DNA from: Duncaniella muricolitica
GTDB taxonomy: Bacteria > Bacteroidota > Bacteroidia > Bacteroidales > Muribaculaceae
Direction of reading: 5' to 3'
Assembly: GCA_025808375.1 (NCBI GenBank)
Contig: CP061009.1
Span: 186,001-250,000, forward strand
DNA length: 64,000 bases
Shown: positions 33,501-43,003 of the stretch, piece after piece
Numbering within the stretch: the first letter of the stretch is position 1
Layout of the letters: every line of letters begins with the position of its first letter
Program-made: the position numbers and the translations under genes
Notes under the pieces: generated by a model
What the model was told of the DNA's origin: nothing
The model's database searches: none
What the model saw: the letters and a program-made list of their open reading frames with translations, nothing else

Positions 33501-34962
33501 TCTTCTTAAAGGCCGGGTCACAGGTGAGTCCCACGCCGAGTTTTTTGAAGATTTTGTGGTCCACTTCGCCGAGCATGACGGTGGAATGCACCTGGCAGCC
33601 GTTAAGCTCGGGAAGACGCTCCAGCGCGCGGCGGCAGTTCTCATCCTGACGGCTGAGCACCGAGAGAGCCACCAGCACCTCGTCGGTGTGCAGGCGGGGG
33701 TTATGACTGCGGAGATAGCTGATTTTGGTGTGCTGTATCGGCTCGATAAGATCCTGCGGCAGAAGTTTGACGTTGTGGTCTATGCCGGCGAGGTGCTTGA
33801 TGGCGTTGAGTATGAGAGCCGCGCTCGGGCCCAGCAGCGGCGAGGTCTTGGCCGTGATGATGGTGCCGTCGGCAAGCTCTATGGCCGAGCAGGGTACATC
33901 CTCGGCCTTGGCGCGGTCGCGGGCGGCGGCTATGGTGCGGCGATAGTCGAGATTTATGCCAGCCTGGTTGAACAGCAGGGCTATCTTGTTGATTTCGGCA
34001 TCGTTGCTCTCGCCCAAGGCCATGCGGTTGAGGGCGGTGAAGTAACGGCGTATTATCTCGTTGCGCGAGGCGTCACAGCAGGTCTCATCGTCATCTATAC
34101 AGAAGCCGACCATGTTGACGCCCATGTCGGTGGGTGACTTGTAGGGGTTGGAGCCGTAGATTCCCTCGAAGAGTGCGTTGAGCACGGGGAATATCTCGAT
34201 GTCGCGGTTGTAGTTGACAGCCTTTTCACCGTAAGCGTCGAGGTGGAACGGGTCAATCATATTGACATCGTTGAGGTCGGCGGTAGCGGCCTCATAGGCT
34301 ATGTTGACCGGGTGACGGAGCGAGAGATTCCACACGGGGAAGGTCTCAAATTTGGCATAGCCCGCTTCGACGCCTCTCTTGTGCTCGTTGAAAAGCTGGC
34401 TCAGACACACGGCCATCTTGCCGCTGCCGGGGCCGGGGGCTGTGACGATGACAAGGGGCTGGGTGGTCTCGATATAATCGTTGCGGCCGAAGCCCTCGTC
34501 CGAGGCTATGAGGCTGACGTTGGCAGGGTAGCCGTCGATGATGTAATGTACATAGCTTTTGATGCCCATGCGCTCGAGGCGTGCGCGGAAAGCGTCGGCA
34601 CTGGCCTGGCCGTTATAGTGGGTGATGACGATGGAGTTGACCGTAAAGCCGCGCTTCTGAAACTCGCTGCGCAGTCGGAGGGCGTCCATGTCGTAGGTGA
34701 TGCCGAGGTCCTGACGCACCTTGTTCTTCTCGATGTCGACCGCGCTGATGACGATTACGATTTCCGCATGGTCGGCCAGTTGGCTGAGCATGCGCAACTT
34801 GCTGTCGGGCTGAAAACCGGGAAGCACACGGCTTGCGTGATGGTCGTCAAAAAGCTTTCCGCCGAGCTCCAGATAGAGCTTGTTGCCAAACTTGGCTATC
34901 CTGTCCTTGATGTGCGAGGACTGGATTTTTACATATTTCTCGTTGTCAAATCCGTATTTCAT
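33493..34962 (-). CDS. DUF1846 (UPF0371) family protein
   Basis: 489 residues from ATG 34962 (MKYGFDNEKYVKIQSSHI). A start 4 codons upstream would overlap the promoter box at 34979-34972. A P-loop-like APGPGSGKMAVC occurs near residue 190. Other family-typical stretches are KLYLELGGKLFDDHHASRVL and the NMVGFCIDDDETCCDASRNE region. DUF1846 proteins are common in anaerobes and structurally resemble nucleotide-binding enzymes, but no reaction is established to my knowledge. The gene may be nearly leaderless: only about 10 bp separate the -7 box from the ATG. Confidence 0.88.
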   Translation of the reverse strand: MKYGFDNEKYVKIQSSHIKDRIAKFGNKLYLELGGKLFDDHHASRVLPGFQPDSKLRMLSQLADHAEIVIVISAVDIEKNKVRQDLGITYDMDALRLRSEFQKRGFTVNSIVITHYNGQASADAFRARLERMGIKSYVHYIIDGYPANVSLIASDEGFGRNDYIETTQPLVIVTAPGPGSGKMAVCLSQLFNEHKRGVEAGYAKFETFPVWNLSLRHPVNIAYEAATADLNDVNMIDPFHLDAYGEKAVNYNRDIEIFPVLNALFEGIYGSNPYKSPTDMGVNMVGFCIDDDETCCDASRNEIIRRYFTALNRMALGESNDAEINKIALLFNQAGINLDYRRTIAAARDRAKAEDVPCSAIELADGTIITAKTSPLLGPSAALILNAIKHLAGIDHNVKLLPQDLIEPIQHTKISYLRSHNPRLHTDEVLVALSVLSRQDENCRRALERLPELNGCQVHSTVMLGEVDHKIFKKLGVGLTCDPAFKKKV

Positions 34963-34971
34963 AACGGGTTG

Positions 34972-34979
34972 CAAAGTTA
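34972..34979 (-). promoter_or_regulatory. -7 element of DUF1846 gene
   Basis: TAACTTTG on the minus strand; no good -33 element at the usual spacing. Transcription would start only a few bases before the ATG at 34962. Confidence 0.4.
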
Positions 34980-35026
34980 CGGATTTTTTGCGGATTTATA
35001 GCGGCAAGCCCTTAAAATTTTCAATT

Positions 35027-35099
35027 CCCGTGCACAAATTTAGGCGAAAATCGTGATGGAGAGGGTGAAGGTGCGCAGGGATAAAAATTTGTGCGCGGG
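35027..35099 (-). terminator. Hairpin downstream of ribF
   Basis: Arm 35027-35041 (CCCGTGCACAAATTT) pairs with 35085-35099 (AAATTTGTGCGCGGG) at 14 of 15 positions, plus one that is a G-T pair on the plus strand and an A-C mismatch on the minus. A 43-nt loop separates the arms. It lies about 60 nt beyond the ribF stop on the minus strand and is followed there by AATTGAAAATTTTAAG. A loose terminator or an mRNA 3'-end structure. Confidence 0.4.
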
Positions 35100-35159
35100 C
35101 TGGATTAAAAAGGTGCGTTCCGGCATGTGTCCACGGCTCGGTCTGCGAAAAAACAACCT

Positions 35160-36107
35160 CTAATTTGACGCGATGCTGTCTTTAAGCTGCTTTTTTGCAG
35201 CGGCAATGTCATCCTTGACCTGCGCGGCCAGCCGGGCCGTGGTCGGGAAGGCCTTCTCGGCCCGGAGATAGCTGATGAAGTCGACGGTTATCTCCTCGTC
35301 ATATATATAGCCGATAAAGTCGAAGATATGGGCCTCGATCGAGAGTGCGCGCGACGACGCGCCGTCCTCGCTCACGGTGGGACGGTAGCCGATGTTGACC
35401 ACAGCCTGCCGGCGCACACCGTCGGGGGTGGTCACATAAGCCGCATAGACGCCTGTCTTGGGTATGAGCACCGGAGTCGGCGGCAGAGCAAGGTTGGCGG
35501 TGGGAAATCCCAATGTCCGCCCGAGTTTCTTGCCGTTTATGACCTTGCCGCGCAGGCTGTAGGGCGAGCCGAGCAGCTTGGCGGCCTCCTCGGGACGTCC
35601 TTCGATGAGGTGACGTCGTATGGCCGACGAGCTGACCGGCGCGAACGGTCCGCGATATTCAGGGGCGGCGATGACCTCTACGCCTACTTCGCGCCCTATG
35701 GTGCGATACTGTTCCATGCTGTCGACGAGGTCGTGGCCCAGACGGTTGTTGAAGCCGACTACAAGGGCCTCGATGGCAAATTTCTTGCGTAGTATCGACA
35801 GAAAGTCTTTCGCGCTCATGCGTCGGAGCGATTCGTTGAAACTCAGCAGTATGACATCCTGCGCGCCGGCCTGTGAGAGCAGCCTCACGCGGTCATCGAG
35901 AGTGTTGAGCAAGGCCGGGGCTTCGAGCGGGCGCACCACCGAGAGCGGATGGCGCGAGAAGGTCACGACCGAGGGTACGAGCCCGCGGCTGCGGGCCTCG
36001 ACTCCGAGATAGTCGATGAGAAACCTGTGGCCGGCATGAACGCCGTCATACATGCCCACGGCCGCTATGCGGCGCGATGAGGTGTCATATTTGGTGATGA
36101 GATTCAT
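35160..36107 (-). CDS. ribF: Bifunctional riboflavin kinase / FAD synthetase
   Basis: 315 residues. The N-terminal FAD synthetase (nucleotidyltransferase) domain has GMYDGVHAGHRFLIDYL with the HxGH-type motif, and VVGFNNRLGHD and SSSAIRRHLIEGRPEEA. The C-terminal riboflavin kinase domain starts about residue 185 with GKVINGKKLGRTLGFPTANL. It makes FMN and FAD. The gene begins 30 bp after the HAD hydrolase on the same strand, which could plausibly be the partner that dephosphorylates a flavin precursor, but this is only positional. Confidence 0.95.
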   Translation of the reverse strand: MNLITKYDTSSRRIAAVGMYDGVHAGHRFLIDYLGVEARSRGLVPSVVTFSRHPLSVVRPLEAPALLNTLDDRVRLLSQAGAQDVILLSFNESLRRMSAKDFLSILRKKFAIEALVVGFNNRLGHDLVDSMEQYRTIGREVGVEVIAAPEYRGPFAPVSSSAIRRHLIEGRPEEAAKLLGSPYSLRGKVINGKKLGRTLGFPTANLALPPTPVLIPKTGVYAAYVTTPDGVRRQAVVNIGYRPTVSEDGASSRALSIEAHIFDFIGYIYDEEITVDFISYLRAEKAFPTTARLAAQVKDDIAAAKKQLKDSIASN

Positions 36108-36137
36108 TGGTGTGAGAGGGGAGGTGTGGGGGAAAAT

Positions 36138-36758
36138 TTACAATACGTCGCAGAGTATGTCGGTGAACTCTTTGCCGGGAGCCACATGGGCGGCGTTGAA
36201 GCCGAGACGGCGCGCGGCGTCGACATTGGCCTGGGAGTCATCGAAAAAGAGGGTCTCCTCGGGCTCGATGCCACAGTGGGCGCAGGTGTAGTCAAAGATG
36301 GCGCGGTCGGGCTTGTAACACTTGGCCTCGTAGCTTGTGACAATGCCGTCGAAATAGTCTGTCATCTCCCGGTCCTCCTGACGGAACTGCTCGGCTATGT
36401 AGCCGTCCATCATGATAGGGTTGGTGTTGGAGAGCAGATACACCTTGTAGCGGCGGCGCAGTTCGCGCAGGGCCTTGAGGCGGCTGACAGGGATGCCGGT
36501 GAGAAAGAGGTCAAAGGCACGGTCGATTTCGTCGTCGGTCACAGGGCGGTTAAAGAGGGGGCGCATCTGGTGGTGAAACTCGTCGGGGGTTATTTCGCCC
36601 TTTTCGAGTGCGAGGAAGGGACCTTTCTGGCCATATTCGCCGAGCATCTCGGCGGCATCGGGCATGCCGAGAGCTTCGAGGGCACGCACGCAGCGCATGC
36701 GGTCAAGATTCATTATCACGCCGCCCAGGTCGAAGAGCAGATTTTTTATCATAGTCAT
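36138..36758 (-). CDS. HAD-superfamily hydrolase
   Basis: 206 residues (an in-frame ATG two codons in is also possible). HAD motif I is LLFDLGGVIMNLD at 7-19, with the nucleophile Asp10 in DLGGV. Motif II is LLSNTNP near 107. Motif III/IV is KPDRAIFDYTC plus ETLFFDDSQANVDAA. A helical cap lies between motifs I and II. It is close to the YihX/epoxide-hydrolase-N-like group that dephosphorylates sugar phosphates or FMN. Substrate unknown. The -7 box TAACTTTG is at 36788-36781 on the minus strand. Confidence 0.88.
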   Translation of the reverse strand: MTMIKNLLFDLGGVIMNLDRMRCVRALEALGMPDAAEMLGEYGQKGPFLALEKGEITPDEFHHQMRPLFNRPVTDDEIDRAFDLFLTGIPVSRLKALRELRRRYKVYLLSNTNPIMMDGYIAEQFRQEDREMTDYFDGIVTSYEAKCYKPDRAIFDYTCAHCGIEPEETLFFDDSQANVDAARRLGFNAAHVAPGKEFTDILCDVL

Positions 36759-36838
36759 TATCTCATTATCCGGATTTCTGCAAAGTTACAACAAATATTC
36801 CAATTATGATGTTTTGGGACGAAATTCGTGGGGGTTAG

Positions 36839-36871
36839 TTTGCGGCACTTGTGTAATTTTTTGTAATTTTG
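36839..36871 (+). promoter_or_regulatory. Promoter of pyrG-yidC
   Basis: TTTG (36839-36842), a 21-nt spacer, TAATTTTG (36864-36871). The leader before the GTG at 36915 is about 38 nt. Confidence 0.7.
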
Positions 36872-36914
36872 CACCTTGTTAAAAAGATAGCAATCACTCA
36901 CACCTATTATCAGC

Positions 36915-38531
36915 GTGGAAACAAAATACATATTCGTTACCGGCGGCGTAGTGTCTTCACTGGGCAAAGGCATTATCTCCTCTTCGCTCGCCTGTCTGCT
37001 GAAAGCCCGCGGTTACAAAGTTACAATCCAGAAGTTTGACCCGTATATCAATATTGACCCGGGTACGCTCAATCCCTATGAGCACGGCGAGTGCTATGTG
37101 ACAGTGGACGGCCATGAGGCCGACCTCGACCTCGGACACTACGAGCGTTTCACCAATATCCAGACCACACGCGCCAACAATGTGACCACCGGTCGCATCT
37201 ATCAGAGCGTAATCGACAAGGAACGTCGCGGCGATTATCTGGGCAAGACCGTGCAGATTATCCCTCACATCACCGACGAAATCAAGCGCAACGTCATGGC
37301 TCTGGGCAAGACCGGCGATTTTGACTTTGTCATCACCGAGATCGGCGGCACCGTGGGCGACATCGAGAGCCTGCCGTTTCTTGAGGCCGTGCGCCAGTTG
37401 CGCTGGGAGCTTGAGGACGACTGTGTGTGCATACATCTGACATATGTGCCGTTTATTCACGCTGCCAAGGAGCTCAAGACCAAGCCGACCCAGCACTCTG
37501 TCAAGCAGTTGCAGCAGGTGGGTATCCAGCCCGACGTCCTGGTGCTGCGCACGGAGCACGAGATTCCGGCCGGAATGAGAAAGAAGATCGCTCAGTTCTG
37601 CAACGTGTCGCCCGACGCGGTGGTGCAGAGCGTCGACGCTCCGTCGATTTACAAGGTGCCTGTGCTCATGCACGAGCAGCATCTCGACGAGATTGTGCTG
37701 AAAAAATGTGATATGCTCCCGCAGGGCGAGCCCGACATGACCGACTGGAACCGTTTCCTCTCGCTCATGGACTCGGCCGAGAGCACCGTGACCATTGGTC
37801 TCGTCGGCAAATATGTCGAGCTGCAGGATGCCTACAAATCGATAGACGAATCGCTCTTCCAGGCTGCCACCTATTGCGGCCACAAGGTGAAGATACGCTA
37901 CATCCACTCCGAGAAGGTCAATCCCGACAACGTAGGCGGCCAGCTCGAGGGGCTTGATGGTGTCATTATCGCACCCGGCTTCGGCCAGCGCGGCATCGAG
38001 GGCAAATTTGTGGCTCTCGAGTGGTGCCGCACTCATGACATTCCCACCTTCGGCATCTGCCTGGGCATGCAGTGCATGGTGATAGAGTTTGCCCGCAATG
38101 TACTCGGGCTCAAGGAGGCCAACTCGACCGAGATGAACCCCAACACCCCCGACAATGTCATCGACCTGATGGAAGAGCAGAAGAGCATCCACAATATGGG
38201 CGGCACCATGCGTCTCGGGGCTTATGACTGTGTGTTGCGCGAAGGCTCGAGAGTGGCAGCCGCCTATGGCAGACCTCAGGTCAGGGAGCGTCACCGTCAC
38301 CGCTTCGAGTTTAACAACGATTACCGCGCCCGTTTTGAGGAGGCCGGCATGAAGTGTGTGGGCGAGAATCCCGACACCCGTCTGGTCGAGGTTGTCGAAC
38401 TGCCCGACCACCGTTGGTTTATCGGCACACAGTATCATCCCGAGTATTCCTCGACCGTGCTCTCTCCCTCACCGCTCTTCCTCGACTTTATCAAATCGGC
38501 AATCGCATATAAAGAAGAAAAGAATAAATAA
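36915..38531 (+). CDS. pyrG: CTP synthase
   Basis: 538 residues, starting with GTG 36915 (METKYIFVTGGVVSSLGKG). The N-terminal synthetase domain (1-270) shows VVSSLGKGI and the TEIGGTVGDIESLPF block. The C-terminal class-I glutaminase carries PTFGICLGMQCM with the catalytic Cys and the QYHPEYSS His-Glu part. It makes CTP from UTP, ATP and glutamine. The stop overlaps the yidC ATG by one base (TAATG). Confidence 0.97.
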   Translation: METKYIFVTGGVVSSLGKGIISSSLACLLKARGYKVTIQKFDPYINIDPGTLNPYEHGECYVTVDGHEADLDLGHYERFTNIQTTRANNVTTGRIYQSVIDKERRGDYLGKTVQIIPHITDEIKRNVMALGKTGDFDFVITEIGGTVGDIESLPFLEAVRQLRWELEDDCVCIHLTYVPFIHAAKELKTKPTQHSVKQLQQVGIQPDVLVLRTEHEIPAGMRKKIAQFCNVSPDAVVQSVDAPSIYKVPVLMHEQHLDEIVLKKCDMLPQGEPDMTDWNRFLSLMDSAESTVTIGLVGKYVELQDAYKSIDESLFQAATYCGHKVKIRYIHSEKVNPDNVGGQLEGLDGVIIAPGFGQRGIEGKFVALEWCRTHDIPTFGICLGMQCMVIEFARNVLGLKEANSTEMNPNTPDNVIDLMEEQKSIHNMGGTMRLGAYDCVLREGSRVAAAYGRPQVRERHRHRFEFNNDYRARFEEAGMKCVGENPDTRLVEVVELPDHRWFIGTQYHPEYSSTVLSPSPLFLDFIKSAIAYKEEKNK

Positions 38532-40621
38532 TGGATAAGAACACCCTTACAGGCCTGTTGCTCATGGGCCTCGTCATCTTTGGTTTCATGTGGCTCAACC
38601 AGCCCTCGGCCGAAGAACTTGAACGCCAGCGTCAGGAGCGCGCACGCATGGAGGCCGAGGCCGCACAGAAGGCCGATGACCCCTCGCTTCTCACGCTCGA
38701 CTCCATCACCCCGGCCGAAGTGGCCTCGATAGCCTCGACCATCCGCGAGCTCGGCCAGGCCGACACTACGGCCCATACTGCCCGTCTCAGTGTCGAGGGC
38801 ATGAACCTCACGCTTGACGCCGAGGGCAATGTCGGCGGCACTGTCGAGGCTAAAGGCCAGGCCGTGTCGGTGGCACAGTTGCTGAGCAATGACACCTCGT
38901 CGCTCGGCACACCGCTTGCCGCATCGGCTCTCAAGGCTCTGCGTCAGGGTCTCGCCACAGCCGCGCGCTATCGCGGATTTGCCCGTCATCTCTCGGGTGA
39001 CAGCACTACCGTGAAGCTCGCCAACAAGCTCGTGACCCTCGAGCTCTCCAACAAGGGCGGTGTCATATCGCGCGCTTCGCTCAACGATTATCGCAGCTAT
39101 GACTCGACCCAGGTGACACTGCTCGACCCGGCCACCGACATGTATTCGTTCACACTCACTTCGGCCAGCCAGCGTTTCGAGACACGCGAGTTTTACTTCC
39201 AGCCCGTGGTCGAGAACGACTCGACCGTGTGCATGATGCTCGACCTCGGCGACGGAGCCAAGTGGGGCATACGCTATATGCTGCCCTCCGACAGCTATCT
39301 GGTGAATATCGATGTGGTGCAGGAAGGTATGCAGGCCATCATACCCACTTCGGTGGCCACGATGGATATGACCTGGAGCCAGAAGATGCGCCGCCTGGAG
39401 GCCGGACGCGTGTTTGAGGAGCGCAACTCGGCCCTGTACTATATGTATCCCGACGGTGATGTCGACAATCTCAGCGAGAGCGGAGATGACTCGGAAGATA
39501 TAACGCAGCGACTCAAGTGGGTGAGCTGCAAGAATCAGTTCTTCTCGGCAGTGCTCATGTCGCGCGGCAACTTTGCCGCCGCCGAGCTTTCAAGCTCAGA
39601 GCTTAAGGACAATCCCGACTTTATCAAGCAGATGAATATCGCGCTCACGCTCGATTATTCGGCCTCGCTTGCCAATCCGGCCTCGTTTGTGATGTATCTC
39701 GGTCCCAACTCCTATCCCGTGATGAAGGAGGTGGAGAAGACGGTCTTCCCCGAGGAAAACATGCATCTTACCAAGCTCATTCCGCTTGGCTGGCCTATAT
39801 TCCGCTGGATCAATACGCTGATTATCATCCCCGTGTTCAGCTTCCTTGGCTCGTTTATCAGCAACTATGGCATCATCATCCTGCTGCTGACCATCTTTAT
39901 CAAGATAATCCTCTATCCGTTCACTTACAAGAGCCTTATCTCACAGGCCAAGATGCGTCTGCTCGCGCCTGAAATCAAGGCTATCAATGACAAATATCCC
40001 GGAAATGAGAACGCCATGAAGCGTCAGCAGGAGTCGATGGCACTCTATTCGCGTGCCGGGGCCAACCCGATGTCGGGCTGTCTGCCCATGCTGCTTCAGA
40101 TGCCTGTGTTGGTGGCCATGTTCTGGTTCTTCCCGTCGGCCATCGAGCTGCGCGGCGAGTCGTTCCTGTGGGCCAAAGACCTTGCGGCTCCCGATGCCAT
40201 CGTGTCATGGACTGCCAATATCCCCTTCATTTCATCGACATTCGGCAACCATATCAGTCTCTTCTGTCTGCTGATGACCGCCACCAATATTATATACACC
40301 TATCTCAACATGCAGAGCCAGGCCTCGTCGGGCATGCCGGGCATGAAGTGGATGATGTATCTGATGCCGGTGATGTTCCTGTTTATCTTCAATAACTATG
40401 CTGCGGGCCTGAGCTATTATTACTTCCTGTCGCTGCTCATCACGATCCTCATGACTTTCACTTTCCGCAAGTTTGTGTCGGAGGACAAGATGCGTGCCAA
40501 GATGGCCGAGAATGCCAAGAAACCCAAGAAGAAGGGCTGGATGGCTCAGAAACTCGAGGAGGCCCAGAAGCAGCAGGAGGCTATGCTCCGCGAGCAGCAG
40601 AGACGCAATAAGAGGAGATAG
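38531..40621 (+). CDS. yidC: Membrane protein insertase YidC
   Basis: 696 residues, large for the family, as in other Bacteroidota. N-terminal membrane anchor (8-24), a long periplasmic domain to about residue 405, then the conserved insertase core with helices around 430-460 (FKNYGIIIL-like, LLLTIFIKIILYPFTYKS), MPVLVAMFWFFP, and ITILMTFTFRKFV. A positively charged C-terminal tail ends in REQQRRNKRR, which can bind ribosomes. It inserts and folds inner-membrane proteins. Translationally coupled to pyrG. Confidence 0.96.
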   Translation: MDKNTLTGLLLMGLVIFGFMWLNQPSAEELERQRQERARMEAEAAQKADDPSLLTLDSITPAEVASIASTIRELGQADTTAHTARLSVEGMNLTLDAEGNVGGTVEAKGQAVSVAQLLSNDTSSLGTPLAASALKALRQGLATAARYRGFARHLSGDSTTVKLANKLVTLELSNKGGVISRASLNDYRSYDSTQVTLLDPATDMYSFTLTSASQRFETREFYFQPVVENDSTVCMMLDLGDGAKWGIRYMLPSDSYLVNIDVVQEGMQAIIPTSVATMDMTWSQKMRRLEAGRVFEERNSALYYMYPDGDVDNLSESGDDSEDITQRLKWVSCKNQFFSAVLMSRGNFAAAELSSSELKDNPDFIKQMNIALTLDYSASLANPASFVMYLGPNSYPVMKEVEKTVFPEENMHLTKLIPLGWPIFRWINTLIIIPVFSFLGSFISNYGIIILLLTIFIKIILYPFTYKSLISQAKMRLLAPEIKAINDKYPGNENAMKRQQESMALYSRAGANPMSGCLPMLLQMPVLVAMFWFFPSAIELRGESFLWAKDLAAPDAIVSWTANIPFISSTFGNHISLFCLLMTATNIIYTYLNMQSQASSGMPGMKWMMYLMPVMFLFIFNNYAAGLSYYYFLSLLITILMTFTFRKFVSEDKMRAKMAENAKKPKKKGWMAQKLEEAQKQQEAMLREQQRRNKRR

Positions 40622-40645
40622 TTTAAAGTTTAAAGTTTAGGCTAT
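40621..40645 (+). repeat. GTTTA-type repeat between yidC and the LRR gene
   Basis: AGTTTAAAGTTTAAAGTTTA in single orientation, right at the yidC stop and about 25 bp before the next start. The same family as at 10.5, 27.2, 33.4 and 59.2 kb. Confidence 0.6.
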
Positions 40646-40668
40646 CCTACCCCCCTTTATACTGAATA

Positions 40669-42114
40669 ATGGCAAGGCACTTGCATATGGCTCTTGTCGC
40701 TGTCATGGCTCTTGTGGCCATGACGGCGGGAGAGGCTGCGGGGCAGACTTATGAAGTCGTGCCCGGGCAGCTTGCGGCCGAGTGTGCCGTGCCTTCGTGT
40801 GCCGGGGTCATCACTGTCACGGGTTCGGTCGATGCTTCCGATCTGGCCTATCTTGCGGCGACAATAGAGGAGCTGCATACGCTCGACCTGTCGGGCGTGA
40901 CGGTGGCGGCCTACAAGGGGCCCCGGGTTGGGGCTAATGTGTATTCCGCCCCGGCCGATGTGTTGCCCCCTTATATCCTTGCGGGCCTCAGGGCCGCGCA
41001 TGTGAGGCTTCCGGCCTCGATTACGGCTATTGGGGAGGGCGCGCTGATGGATTCGCGCATCGAAGAGGTGGTGATACCTCAAGGCGTGACCCGCGTCGGA
41101 GCTGACGCTTTCGCGCAATGCCGTCGTCTGACCCGCGCAGAGCTGTCGGAAGGGATGGCTACGGTCGAGGCGAGGACTTTCGAGGGGTGCGGAATGCTTG
41201 CCGAGGTGAGCCTGCCCGGCTCGCTGAGTGCCATAGGTGACCGCGCCTTTTTAGGATGTCGTTCGCTCGGGGAGATTGCGATGCCGGAGTCTTTGACTTG
41301 CATCGGGCATGAGGCCTTTGCTCTGAGCGGTCTTGAGAGAGTGTCTCTTGACGGCTGCGGGCGATTGGCCTCAGTGGGCGAGAGAGCTTTTGCCTCGTGT
41401 GCCCGCCTGGTGTCGGCCACACTGCCCTCGGGGGCCGCAGAACTTGGCGAGGGAGTGTTTTTTGACTGTGAGTCGCTTGCCGATGTGCGTCTGCCGTCGG
41501 AGGCAGTGAGTGTCCCCGCCCTTGCCTTGAAGGGGGCTGTGAGCCTTGCGTCGGTCAATCTGCCCGACGGAGTGAGTGAGATAGGGGTGCTTGCTATGGC
41601 CGGAATGACGGCTGTGGAGACTGTGGCACTGCCTGCGTCGCTGACACATATAGGCGATGGAGCGTTTGAGGGCTGGAGCGGTGTCAGGGAGATTGACGCG
41701 CTGCGGCTTGAGACTGTGCCCTCGTTGGGCGATGAGGTGTGGGCCGGAGTGGAGCAGCCGGCTGTGACACTCAATGTGCTCCCCGAACTTGAAGAAGCGT
41801 TTCTTGCCGCCCCGCAGTGGCAGGAGTTTTCCATAAGCCGCTCGTCGATCACACTGCTTCCCTCGACCTCAGGGGCCGCCGGGCATGTGGAGGCCGGTTT
41901 TATGGGCATGACTTTGAGAGTCAGCTCGGACATTGAGCTTGAAAGTGTCACGCTCTATGGCGTGGACGGGCGTGTGCTCGAGACGGCGGTCCATATCAGG
42001 GTCGACAGTGTGAGCCTGGACACGTCGCGCCATGCGGGAGCCTTTTTTATAGTCAGGGCCGTGACCCGCGACGGAGGCCGCGGAGTGACGTTCAAGCTGA
42101 TGCGCCAACCGTAG
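40669..42114 (+). CDS. Secreted leucine-rich-repeat protein (BspA-like, LRR_5)
   Basis: 481 residues. Signal peptide (about 1-25, ending EAAGQ). From about 110 to 360 there are roughly ten LRR_5-type repeats of 22-24 residues with the pattern LTxIGxxAFxxCxxLxxVxLP (ITAIGEGALMDSRIEEVVIP, VTRVGADAFAQCRRLTRAEL). The last 75 residues form a beta-rich domain (VTLYGVDGRVLETAV, HAGAFFIVRAVTRDG) that resembles the C-terminal sorting domains of type IX secretion cargo; that match is by eye. Surface binding or adhesion is the usual role of such proteins. It also marks a change in strand base composition. Confidence 0.82.
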   Translation: MARHLHMALVAVMALVAMTAGEAAGQTYEVVPGQLAAECAVPSCAGVITVTGSVDASDLAYLAATIEELHTLDLSGVTVAAYKGPRVGANVYSAPADVLPPYILAGLRAAHVRLPASITAIGEGALMDSRIEEVVIPQGVTRVGADAFAQCRRLTRAELSEGMATVEARTFEGCGMLAEVSLPGSLSAIGDRAFLGCRSLGEIAMPESLTCIGHEAFALSGLERVSLDGCGRLASVGERAFASCARLVSATLPSGAAELGEGVFFDCESLADVRLPSEAVSVPALALKGAVSLASVNLPDGVSEIGVLAMAGMTAVETVALPASLTHIGDGAFEGWSGVREIDALRLETVPSLGDEVWAGVEQPAVTLNVLPELEEAFLAAPQWQEFSISRSSITLLPSTSGAAGHVEAGFMGMTLRVSSDIELESVTLYGVDGRVLETAVHIRVDSVSLDTSRHAGAFFIVRAVTRDGGRGVTFKLMRQP

Positions 42115-42167
42115 ATAAAATCCTTACAATCGTTATAAATCTCTCACCCCACACTCTTAATAAACCC

Positions 42168-42908
42168 ATGGGAAAGAACAAGCTAAAGAAGTTTGCCGAG
42201 ATGGAGACACTGTCATGTGTCTACCAGTATCCATTCGCTCACCTCAAGGAGACCGGCGGCTGTCCGCTGCGCGGCCGCTGGGGCGGGGAGGTGTTTCACA
42301 ACAATGCGCCTCTGACGCTTGAGCTCGGCTGTGGCAAGGGAGAATATGCCGTAGGCATGGGCCGCACCTATCCCGACCGCAATTTCATAGGCATCGACAT
42401 CAAGGGCGCGCGTATGTGGACGGGAGCCAAGCAGGTGTGTGAGGCGGGGATGGACAATGTGGCATTTCTGCGTACCTCGATACATCTGCTGCCGGAGTTT
42501 TTTGCTCCGGGCGAGGTGTCGGAGATATGGATAACTTTTCCTGACCCTCAGATGAAGAAGGTCAACAAGCGTCTTACAGGGACGCATTTCATGGAGATTT
42601 ACCGTAAGGTGCTTTCGGCTGACGGTACCATAAGGCTTAAGACTGACTCGCCTTTTCTCTATGCCTATACTCTGGAGATGATACGCCATAACAATCTGCC
42701 TCTTCTTGCGGCGACCGATGACCTGTATCACTCTCCGCTTGCAGCCGAGGTGCCGCCCATCACGACGTTTTATGAGAGCCAGTGGCTGTCACGCGGCATA
42801 CCGAGCAAGTATATCGCCTGGCAACTGCCTCAGGATGCTGTGCTGACGGAGCCGGAGGTGGAGATTGAGCCTGATACGTATCGCTCGTTCGGACGCGGAT
42901 CGCTTTGA
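42168..42908 (+). CDS. trmB: tRNA (guanine-N7-)-methyltransferase
   Basis: 246 residues. It makes m7G46 in tRNA with SAM. The SAM-binding motif LELGCGKGEYAVGMG (about 45-60), NFIGIDIKGARMW, and the catalytic and substrate-binding stretch IWITFPDPQMKKVNKRLTG are present. About 25 N-terminal residues precede the core. ATG 42168 follows an AT-rich, non-SD leader. Confidence 0.94.
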   Translation: MGKNKLKKFAEMETLSCVYQYPFAHLKETGGCPLRGRWGGEVFHNNAPLTLELGCGKGEYAVGMGRTYPDRNFIGIDIKGARMWTGAKQVCEAGMDNVAFLRTSIHLLPEFFAPGEVSEIWITFPDPQMKKVNKRLTGTHFMEIYRKVLSADGTIRLKTDSPFLYAYTLEMIRHNNLPLLAATDDLYHSPLAAEVPPITTFYESQWLSRGIPSKYIAWQLPQDAVLTEPEVEIEPDTYRSFGRGSL

Positions 42909-43003
42909 GGCATGTAGTTCATGCGTTATAAACTCCGGTGCTGATGAAATTGTTACAGTGTTGACTGTAAATCATTAATTATAAGAAAAAACAATCATAA
43001 GAC

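Noticed and set aside
36957..38438. 493-codon open frame on the minus strand
   Set aside because: Exactly antisense to pyrG and low in protein-like features; it arises from codon usage in a GC-rich gene.
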